From an uncultured Collinsella sp. (GTDB taxonomy: Bacteria; Actinomycetota; Coriobacteriia; Coriobacteriales; Coriobacteriaceae): a stretch of 26,728 nucleotides of DNA. The stretch lies in the NCBI GenBank assembly GCA_958438955.1, contig CAUBTS010000017.1, positions 1 to 26,728 on the forward strand, read 5' to 3'. The translations under genes and the position numbers were made by a program. The notes beneath the pieces are model-generated. The model ran no database searches and was not told where the DNA came from. It saw nothing but the letters and a program-made list of their open reading frames with translations. Positions 7,253 to 13,525 of this stretch are shown here, piece by piece. Positions within the stretch are counted from its first letter, which is position 1, and each line of letters begins with the position of its first letter.

Positions 7253-7515
7253 TAGGCGATCTCGGCGCGAGCGGCCTCGATGGCGCGCGTAAGCTGGTCG
7301 GCGCAGGAGGTCTTTTTCATACCGCAGGTATTACCGGCGAGAACCTCGATTACGCGATCGGCAGGAGCGCCCTCGACCAGCTTGGAGATTGCCTTGAGAT
7401 TGCCGTCGCAGCCACCGGTAAACTCAACGCCTATCACCTTGTTGCCGTCATCGGAAAGGTCAAGGTGAATATTGCGAGCACACACGCCCTGAGGCTTGTA
7501 ATCAAACGAAATCAT
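7252..7515 (-). CDS. TSCPD-domain protein (TIGR03905-like)
   Basis: A compact 87-residue cytoplasmic protein. It matches the small stand-alone TSCPD family in length and in the motif KTSCADQL near residues 68-75, with FTGGCDGNLKAI before it. Four cysteines (12, 36, 64, 71) are well placed for metal binding. TSCPD domains also occur at the C-terminus of B12-dependent ribonucleotide reductases, but the role of the short stand-alone version is not established. The start is supported by GAGAGGGG ahead of the ATG. The stop TAA shares one base with the start of the Tat lipoprotein gene, forming a two-gene operon. Confidence 0.85.
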   Translation of the reverse strand: MISFDYKPQGVCARNIHLDLSDDGNKVIGVEFTGGCDGNLKAISKLVEGAPADRVIEVLAGNTCGMKKTSCADQLTRAIEAARAEIA

Positions 7516-7549
7516 GCGATCCCCTCTCAGAATGTTATTCGAGACGACT

Positions 7550-7576
7550 ATTATCCCCGTCTTTCCCTAAATGCAA
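7550..7576 (-). promoter_or_regulatory. Possible promoter of the TSCPD-lipoprotein operon
   Basis: On the minus strand a -10-like GATAAT (7550-7555) is preceded, 15 bp away, by TTGCAT (7571-7576). The spacer is short, so this is a tentative assignment. It lies 35 bp upstream of the TSCPD start. Confidence 0.3.
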
Positions 7577-7579
7577 CGA

Positions 7580-7617
7580 GGCGCTTTGCCGGCAACACAC
7601 ATTACCAGCAAAGCGCC
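7580..7617 (-). terminator. Inverted repeat after purB, probable terminator
   Basis: GGCGCTTTGC pairs perfectly with GCAAAGCGCC over a loop of about 18 bases, 27 bp beyond the purB stop. No strong T-run follows on the minus strand, so termination may be weak. The T-rich stretch lies before the hairpin instead. Confidence 0.5.
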
Positions 7618-7643
7618 CTAAAAAGCTAACGTTATGCCCGAAC

Positions 7644-8990
7644 CTACTCGAAGCTCAGCTGCTCCAGACGATCAAAAACCGTGTCGATACGGGTGAGGAA
7701 GTCCCATGGATCAAAGATCTCGTCAAGCTTCTCCTGGCTGACGGTGCAGCGCGGGTCGGCCTCGAGACGCTCCTTAAAGGTGGGGCCGGAGACACAATCC
7801 TGTACCTCGTGCCAGGTTGCCATGGCGTTCTCCTGCACAATGGCGTACGCATCCTCGCGGGTGATGCCCGTATCGACGAGGGCGAGCAGCACCTTGGAGG
7901 AGAAGATGAGGCCGCGGGTCTTATTGAGGTTGGCCATCATGCGGGCAGGGTACAGCTGCAGGCCGTCGATAACGCGGATGAGGCACTGGAACATGTGGTC
8001 GAGTGCGATGAAGCTATCGGCCTGGGCGACACGCTCGGCAGAGGAGTGCGAAATGTCACGCTCGTGCCACAGGGCGACGTTATCGAAGGCGACCTGAGCG
8101 TTGGACTTCACGACGCGCGACAGACCGCAGACCTTCTCCATGGTGATGGGATTGCGCTTGTGCGGCATGGCGGAGCTGCCCTTTTGGCCCTTACGGAACG
8201 GCTCCTCGGCCTCGAGCGTATCAGTCTTCTGCAGATTGCGGACCTCGGTCGCGATGCGCTCGCAGGTGGCTGCGGTGGTGGCGAGAACGCCGGCGAGATA
8301 GGCGTGATGGTCGCGGCTGATAACCTGCGTGGACAGCGGGTCGTGAACCAGGCCCAGGTGCTCGCAGACGTACTCCTCGACAAACGGCTCGATGGAGCTG
8401 TACGTGCCGACAGCGCCCGAGATGGCACCAAAGGCAACGTTCTTGCGGGCATCCTCAAGACGGTCCAGATCGCGCTTGAGCTCCCAGGCCCAAGAGCCAA
8501 ACTTCATGCCAAAGGTCATCGGCTCGGCATGGATGCCATGAGTACGGCCGGCGCAGAGCGTGTTGCGCTCCTCGAAGGCACGACGCTTGCAAATCTCGCC
8601 GAGCTTCTTGACATCCTCGATGATCAGGTCGCAGGCCTGGGTGAGCTGGTAGCACAGGGCCGTGTCGCCCAGATCGGAGCTGGTCATGCCATAGTGAACC
8701 CAGCGGCTGGGCTTGGGGTCGCCCTCGGGAACATCGGCATCGATGTATTCCTTCATGTTGGTCAGAAAGGCAATGACGTCATGGCGCGTGACTTCCTCGA
8801 TCTCATCGACCTTCGCCTTCTCAAAGTTGGCATGGTCGCGGATCCACTGGGCCTCGTCTTTGGAAATACCGATCTTGCCGAGCTCCGCCTGGGCCTCGCA
8901 GGCCAGAACCTCGATCTCCTGCCAAATGGCGTACTTGTTCTCGAGGGAGAAGATGTGTCCCATCTCCGGGCGGGTATAGCGATCGATCAT
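7644..8990 (-). CDS. purB: Adenylosuccinate lyase
   Basis: PurB splits fumarate from SAICAR and from adenylosuccinate, acting twice in purine nucleotide synthesis. The 448-residue product has the fumarase/aspartase superfamily signature GSSAMPHKRNPI with the mobile catalytic loop, plus RTHGIHAEPMTFG (catalytic His region), TSSDLGDTA and the N-terminal RYTRPEMGHIFS typical of PurB. The start is set at the ATG at 8988-8990, which has AAAGGAG five bases before it. An upstream in-frame start 14 codons earlier would include the ribosome site. A -10-like TACAAT (9035-9040) lies upstream, without a clear -35. It is monocistronic as far as can be seen. Confidence 0.95.
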   Translation of the reverse strand: MIDRYTRPEMGHIFSLENKYAIWQEIEVLACEAQAELGKIGISKDEAQWIRDHANFEKAKVDEIEEVTRHDVIAFLTNMKEYIDADVPEGDPKPSRWVHYGMTSSDLGDTALCYQLTQACDLIIEDVKKLGEICKRRAFEERNTLCAGRTHGIHAEPMTFGMKFGSWAWELKRDLDRLEDARKNVAFGAISGAVGTYSSIEPFVEEYVCEHLGLVHDPLSTQVISRDHHAYLAGVLATTAATCERIATEVRNLQKTDTLEAEEPFRKGQKGSSAMPHKRNPITMEKVCGLSRVVKSNAQVAFDNVALWHERDISHSSAERVAQADSFIALDHMFQCLIRVIDGLQLYPARMMANLNKTRGLIFSSKVLLALVDTGITREDAYAIVQENAMATWHEVQDCVSGPTFKERLEADPRCTVSQEKLDEIFDPWDFLTRIDTVFDRLEQLSFE

Positions 8991-9105
8991 AGCGGCTCCT
9001 TTTTGGTTATTGGCACGTTGGTCGTAACCCAACCATTGTACCGTGCGCAGGTGCGAGTATGGGCAGCAGGCATTAACCTAACATTTTGGAATTGGAGCGA
9101 GCATG

Positions 9106-9144
9106 GGGACGTCCGCGCATTTGCTTCGCAAATACGCACCGGCT
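9106..9144. repeat. Hairpin repeat, copy A (39 bp)
   Basis: This 39-bp segment recurs at 9237-9275 with two substitutions. It contains the perfect stem ATTTGC-TTC-GCAAAT (9119-9133). The bases before it (GAGCATGGGGAC) look like a decayed version of the tRNA-Gly 3' end that precedes copy B. Between this copy and copy B lie about 80 bp with no recognisable gene. Confidence 0.7.
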
Positions 9145-9223
9145 GCGGTCGATCTCCTCGGATTCACGGAGACGATGGGGAAGACTTTGTTGAATTGGCC
9201 GTCCCGAGGTCTTCTGTGCTCCA

Positions 9224-9359
9224 TGGAGCGGGCAACGGGACGTCCGCGTATTTGCTTCGCAAATCCGCACCGGCTTCAGACGCCTGTCGGCGCCTTCGCC
9301 TGCTCGCTACAAACGCTTCGCGTTTGCTTAACGCTCGCACCCTGGCGGGTTCGAGCCCC
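9224..9359. repeat. Truncated tRNA-Gly 3' end joined to a hairpin array and T-arm-like end
   Basis: Bases 9224-9241 repeat exactly the last 18 nt of the intact tRNA-Gly, CCA included (9416-9433), and break off in the T-arm. They continue into hairpin copy B (ATTTGCTTCGCAAAT, 9250-9264), further GC-rich stems, AAACGCTTCGCGTTT (9311-9325), and a T-arm-like CGGGTTCGAGCCCC (9346-9359). Then come the tRNA-Gly terminator and the intact tRNA. The order of parts matches the locus at 291-558. Confidence 0.75.
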
Positions 9360-9372
9360 GGCGCTTGGTAGT

Positions 9373-9403
9373 AAAAAGCACGGCAACGTAACGCTGCCGT
9401 GCT
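9373..9403 (-). terminator. Intrinsic terminator of tRNA-Gly
   Basis: On the minus strand AGCACGGCAGCG pairs with CGTTGCCGTGCT (12 bp, one G-U) around a TTA loop, followed by TTTTT, 13 bp after the tRNA. Confidence 0.85.
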
Positions 9404-9415
9404 TGTGCTTTTTGC

Positions 9416-9490
9416 TGGAGCGGGCAACGGGACTCGAACCCGCGAGTGTCAGCTTGGGAAGCTGATGCCTTACCACTTGGCGATGCCCGC
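9416..9490 (-). tRNA. tRNA-Gly (anticodon CCC)
   Basis: The reverse complement folds as a complete tRNA: acceptor GCGGGCA/TGCCCGC, D-arm with GCCAAGTGGTAAGGC, anticodon loop CTTCCCAA giving CCC, and T-arm CGCGGG-TTCGAGT-CCCG. It has discriminator T followed by an encoded CCA (9416-9418). The encoded CCA distinguishes it from the tRNA-Lys in this window. Confidence 0.95.
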
Positions 9491-9503
9491 ATATGTGGGG
9501 GAT

Positions 9504-9533
9504 AGTATAACGCCGTTGTCTTGTTCGATACAA
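9504..9533 (-). promoter_or_regulatory. Promoter of tRNA-Gly
   Basis: On the minus strand a strong -10 TATACT (9504-9509) is preceded at 18 bp by TTGTAT (9528-9533), a partial -35. Transcription would start a few bases before the tRNA. Confidence 0.55.
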
Positions 9534-9787
9534 GGGTGTCGATGCTTGTTTTAGCTGTGGAGAATCGTTTGAAAACCGCGCCAATTGTGGAGATGAGGAC
9601 CTTTGTCTTTCTTTTCTTACCATCTTCTACCTGCACTTTTATCTGATTGTTGTATTTGAGCTCGATTTGTCAGAAATCGGGCAAGCTTTTGGTCAGGCTC
9701 CGGTACTTACCCGCATGAACCTCGGGGGTAGCCTCATCCTACGCGTCGCAACCTCCCCATGCGGCGCACGAGGGATAAGGAGCAGCC
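9534..9787 (+). other. Leader region upstream of the adhesin gene
   Basis: No gene is seen. The stretch is T-rich in its middle (9600-9660). It contains one small stem, CGATTT/AAATCG (9663-9679). No confident -35/-10 pair was found. It ends in the adhesin ribosome site AAGGAG (9777-9782). Confidence 0.5.
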
Positions 9788-12700
9788 ATGTCCAACGCAC
9801 CCACGCACTCTGTCCACAGCGCAATCGCAACAGGTCCGCTGCTCCTGCTCCTCTTCCTGCTTTTCGGCTGCCTGACACCGGGAGCCGCATTTGCCGTCGA
9901 TGGCTACGACCAGCTCGGCTTCCGCACTATTAGCGATGATTGTGGGCCCTTCCTCATCGGCAAGTATGAAGCTCAAGACGCCTCGATTGCCTACTGCATG
10001 AACCAGGAGCGCCCCGGCCCCACCAAGCCGGGCAGCCCATGGCTCAACTTTGATCAAGGCTGGGTGTGGCTCGACGACGAGTTCGCGGCAATCGTTTGTC
10101 ACGGATATCCTACCGCCACGTCGTTTGGCGGTTACCATCTTTCACCCGATCGTGCCCGCGCCGCAACCCAGCTTGCCGTATGGATGCTCAACGGCACTAC
10201 CCATGTCGACGGTACCTACTCTTACACGACCGCTCAGGGCAAAACCAAGAGTGGGCACTTTATCACTGACAATGAAGTCGTGGCGGCGGCGCGGTGGCTC
10301 CACGACAGCGCAAAATCAGGAAGCATCAAAGCCGCTCCGCACCGCGCGCGGCGCTATCTAGGAGCCGTATCGGGCGGCAGCAAACGTCAGGACATGCTCT
10401 ATGTACTGCCGGCGGTCTCTGTTTCCTTCCAAAAGCAGTCTGCAAACGCTGCCATTACCAGCGGAAACAATACTTATCAGTTTGACGGGGCAACATTCGA
10501 TGTTTTTGAGAGCACCAGCGGCGCGCGTGTCGGCACCGTCCAGATGGACAGCAACGGTCGAGCGCAGGCAACACTTCTGCCCAACACGGCATACTACCTA
10601 GTTGAAACGAAGGCGCCGACCGGCTATGTCCCCCGTCGCGATCGCATCGCCTTTACCACGGGGAATGACGGTGGAAAGGTCGCCATTGATGAACAGCCCG
10701 GCACCATCAATCTGCGTATCGTAAAACTCGATGCCGCGACGAATGCCGGCCCCCAGGCGGGATCTTCACTCGCAGGAGCAGAGTTCACGTGTGTGTCGCA
10801 ATCAACCCCTGGATGGGCGCAAATTCTCACGACTGACGAAAGCGGTCGGGCTACCCTCGTCGATGTCCCCTTAGGAACCTTTACCATCTACGAATCAAAA
10901 GCCCCCGAGGGCTACCTGCCATCCAACGACAGCTGGACCTATACCGTTGGAGCCGACCAGCTCGGCGATTCAGGCGTAGTCGAGATCGAATCTCGCATTT
11001 CCGATATCCCCATTGCGTTTGACCTTGAGATTTCCAAATTCAAGGATTACGGCAATAGCGACCAATCCGGCCTGGAGCAGCCGGCGGGTGGTGTTGTCTT
11101 TGAGGTTGTCAGCAACAGCTCTCAGCAGGTTGTTGGCACACTGACCACAAACATCTATGGCTTTGCCTCCACCAAAGATCAGCCCGAAGCATGGTTCGGC
11201 ACAGGCAAGCGACCCGCCGGTGTCCACGGAGCCGTCCCATACGACCGTGCCGGCTACACGGTTCGCGAGGTTCCGGAAACCGTCCCCGAGGGTTTTAAAC
11301 GTGCAGGGGAATGGACCGTCGGGGCCAATCAGATTTCCGACGCCGCCGAGCTTCAATATATCGTGGACAACCACGCGCTGTCGACGCATCTCCAGATTGT
11401 AAAACGCGATGCCCAAACAGGCGCTTCTGTTCCCCTAGCCGGATTCACCTTCCAACTCCTCGACAGCAATCACGAACCTGTCTCACAAACTTGCTGGTAT
11501 CCAGCACATAACGTAATGGACACCTTTACGACTGACGCGACCGGGACCGTCACACTGCCCGAATCGCTCGTGCCGGGCACCTATTATGTACGCGAAACAT
11601 CGGCCAAAGAGCCCTATCTTGTCGGCGAAGAGATCGAGGTAAACATACCCGCCGACATGAACCTAACGCCCGTTGCAATCGCCTCGTATTATGACCACGC
11701 CGCGACCGGTAACATCAGGATCGTTAAAACCGATGCCGTAGACGGCAGCAGCCTCGCGGGCGCCATCTTTGAGATCCGTGCCTCGGGTGATATCGTGCGC
11801 CCCGACGGTAGCACTGCCGCGCTCGACGGTGAGACTGTCGCGACCGTCACGACGGATGAAACTGGAGAAGCACGCGCGGACGACCTCCCGCTGGGATCTG
11901 GCACCGCACGCTACGAGGTTGTCGAGACTCAAGCGCCGACCGGCTTCCTACTCGACCGGACGCCCCATATCGTAGACCTCGCTTATGCCGACCAGAAAAC
12001 ACCCGTTGTAGAAGCACGGCTTAACGTATCCGACGATTACACCAAGGTTGATATCTCCAAGGTCGATGCAAGCGGAGAGCAGGAAGTGGAAGGCGCACAG
12101 CTCACCTTATATGGTCCCGATAAAACCGAAATAGACTCCTGGACCTCATCCGACAAGCCACACCGCGTCGAACATCTTGCACCCGGCACCTACTCGTTGC
12201 GCGAAATGATGTCTCCGCGGACCTATGACCTTGCCGAGGAGATAACGTTTGAAATAAAGGATACGGGAGAAGTCCAATCCGTCGCGATGAAGGATGCGCC
12301 CATCGAAATCAAGGGGCAGGTCGACAAGCGTCAGGAACTTGTCCAACCTATCGAAAAGGGCCTGTTGGCTAACGGCGATGGTAAAAACCGTGCCGCGATG
12401 CAAACCAATACGGATGGGCTTTTCTCCTATACCATCGACGCTCGAAACAATTCAACTACCTGGGTTGATGAGTTCACACTTACCGATGATCTTGAGTGTG
12501 CCGAGGACGATACAGCGAGATTCGTCTCAATCGAAACCCCCGTCGCCATCGGCGACCTCAATGGTCTGTGCAACGTGTGGTATCGCACGACGCCGTTGGA
12601 CTCGACAGACGTCGATGAGCCGGCAAACGCGACACTTGACGATGGGCACGAAAATCCTTGGCTTGAGTCCGACGAAGTAAGGGAAAGTCTGGGTGAGGAT

Positions 12701-13219
12701 TGCCGCCTCGTCGATTACGACGGTTGGCACCTCTGGAAGGCGGATATCTCGACCACGGAATCCACCACACTCGAGGCGAAAGAACTCGACCTTGCATCCA
12801 ATACCGTCGTAACGGGCATTCGAATTGAATACGGTGCGGTAGCCGCCGACTTTACGACTCGAAGCGATGCGGATTCTTGGAACCGCGATGATCTCAAAGA
12901 TGAGCACGACGATCTTGACGATGCCAAAGCAATCCTTGGCACAGACGCTCGGGGCGCAATCGTGCACATGCAGGCGACGTCGGCTTATACGCCCCAAACC
13001 GCACTCACCAACAGCGCACACGTCGATCTTTGCCGCAACGGCGGCGGCGATAAACTTGAGTCACATGACGATGACCGTGTCATTCAACGCTGTACCCTAC
13101 CGCAGGACCTACCGGCAACAGGATCAGCTCCCATCGCCGCTTGCATCACCGCGCTCCTGACCTCGGGTGCCGCAGCCCTATGGTTCGCTCGCCTTAGGTC
13201 GATCCCAAAGAAGCGCTAG
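9788..13219 (+). CDS. LPXTG-anchored thioester-domain adhesin with SpaA/Cna-B-like repeats
   Basis: A 1143-residue cell-wall surface protein. A signal peptide with a Leu-rich core ends near GAAFA (about residue 37). Next comes a probable thioester domain: AYCMNQERPGPT with Cys70, and ATQLAVW with Gln128, the pair expected to form the internal Cys-Gln bond that lets such adhesins attach covalently to host amines. About six immunoglobulin-like isopeptide modules follow (about 211-300, 307-405, 412-525, 535-635, 640-745, 753-840). Each has a Lys strand such as LRIVKLDA or IRIVKTDA and an E-box such as YYLVETKAPTGY, FTIYESKAPEGY or YEVVETQAPTGF. A unique Asp-rich stalk with five cysteines (about 840-1105) precedes LPATG (1108-1112), a hydrophobic helix and an Arg/Lys tail. 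AAGGAG lies five bases before the ATG. No sortase or pilin partner is in the window, so it is probably anchored by a housekeeping sortase. Confidence 0.92.
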   Translation: MSNAPTHSVHSAIATGPLLLLLFLLFGCLTPGAAFAVDGYDQLGFRTISDDCGPFLIGKYEAQDASIAYCMNQERPGPTKPGSPWLNFDQGWVWLDDEFAAIVCHGYPTATSFGGYHLSPDRARAATQLAVWMLNGTTHVDGTYSYTTAQGKTKSGHFITDNEVVAAARWLHDSAKSGSIKAAPHRARRYLGAVSGGSKRQDMLYVLPAVSVSFQKQSANAAITSGNNTYQFDGATFDVFESTSGARVGTVQMDSNGRAQATLLPNTAYYLVETKAPTGYVPRRDRIAFTTGNDGGKVAIDEQPGTINLRIVKLDAATNAGPQAGSSLAGAEFTCVSQSTPGWAQILTTDESGRATLVDVPLGTFTIYESKAPEGYLPSNDSWTYTVGADQLGDSGVVEIESRISDIPIAFDLEISKFKDYGNSDQSGLEQPAGGVVFEVVSNSSQQVVGTLTTNIYGFASTKDQPEAWFGTGKRPAGVHGAVPYDRAGYTVREVPETVPEGFKRAGEWTVGANQISDAAELQYIVDNHALSTHLQIVKRDAQTGASVPLAGFTFQLLDSNHEPVSQTCWYPAHNVMDTFTTDATGTVTLPESLVPGTYYVRETSAKEPYLVGEEIEVNIPADMNLTPVAIASYYDHAATGNIRIVKTDAVDGSSLAGAIFEIRASGDIVRPDGSTAALDGETVATVTTDETGEARADDLPLGSGTARYEVVETQAPTGFLLDRTPHIVDLAYADQKTPVVEARLNVSDDYTKVDISKVDASGEQEVEGAQLTLYGPDKTEIDSWTSSDKPHRVEHLAPGTYSLREMMSPRTYDLAEEITFEIKDTGEVQSVAMKDAPIEIKGQVDKRQELVQPIEKGLLANGDGKNRAAMQTNTDGLFSYTIDARNNSTTWVDEFTLTDDLECAEDDTARFVSIETPVAIGDLNGLCNVWYRTTPLDSTDVDEPANATLDDGHENPWLESDEVRESLGEDCRLVDYDGWHLWKADISTTESTTLEAKELDLASNTVVTGIRIEYGAVAADFTTRSDADSWNRDDLKDEHDDLDDAKAILGTDARGAIVHMQATSAYTPQTALTNSAHVDLCRNGGGDKLESHDDDRVIQRCTLPQDLPATGSAPIAACITALLTSGAAALWFARLRSIPKKR

Positions 13220-13225
13220 CGCGAT

Positions 13226-13265
13226 GAAAAAGCGGGCGAGCCAGTCCCCTGGCTCGCCCGCTTTC
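13226..13265. terminator. Bidirectional terminator between convergent genes
   Basis: A perfect 14-bp stem, AGCGGGCGAGCCAG/CTGGCTCGCCCGCT, with a TCCC loop. The minus strand continues into TTTTTC and the plus strand into TTTC, so it can end both the adhesin transcript and the opposing membrane-protein operon. Confidence 0.85.
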
Positions 13266-13285
13266 AATCATGTAAATCGCCGTAT

Positions 13286-13504
13286 CTACTCTGCAGACGA
13301 AGATCCACCATCAACGATTGCCTGCTCGGACTCAGGAATCCCATCGGCACCCGTACTCTGTTCTTGCTCCACCTCTTCGCTGATTGCGGAGGCGGGGGTC
13401 GAGCCCTTTGCACCCACGATGTAGGCAGCCCCAAATCCTAACGCAATGGCAATCAAGGTCAAAATCACGTAGACAGGCCAATGGCGCTTAATATACGAAA
13501 ACAC
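13286..13504 (-). CDS. Small single-pass membrane protein
   Basis: A 72-residue protein of unknown function. A short basic N-terminus (FSYIKRHW) is followed by one hydrophobic helix (about residues 10-32, VYVILTLIAIALGFGAAYIVG) and an acidic, Ser/Glu-rich tail without further motifs. The predicted topology is N-terminus inside with the tail outside, by the positive-inside rule. It starts with GTG five bases after AAGGAG and lies 21 bp after the M28-like gene, so it is the second gene of that operon. It may be a partner of that protein, but only the linkage suggests it. Confidence 0.75.
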   Translation of the reverse strand: MFSYIKRHWPVYVILTLIAIALGFGAAYIVGAKGSTPASAISEEVEQEQSTGADGIPESEQAIVDGGSSSAE

Positions 13505-13525
13505 GTTGACTCCTTAGAGCTCCGT

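Noticed and set aside
7809..9371. 520-codon plus-strand frame opposite purB
   Set aside because: Antisense shadow in GC-rich sequence that also runs through the tRNA-Gly repeat locus.
9073..9636. Minus-strand frames of 65-115 codons around tRNA-Gly
   Set aside because: They overlap the tRNA, its promoter and its terminator and have no ribosome sites.
9788..9900. Lipobox (LLFGC) in the adhesin signal peptide
   Set aside because: The hydrophobic core continues past this Cys to a normal signal peptidase I site (AFA), and the protein has LPATG anchoring instead.
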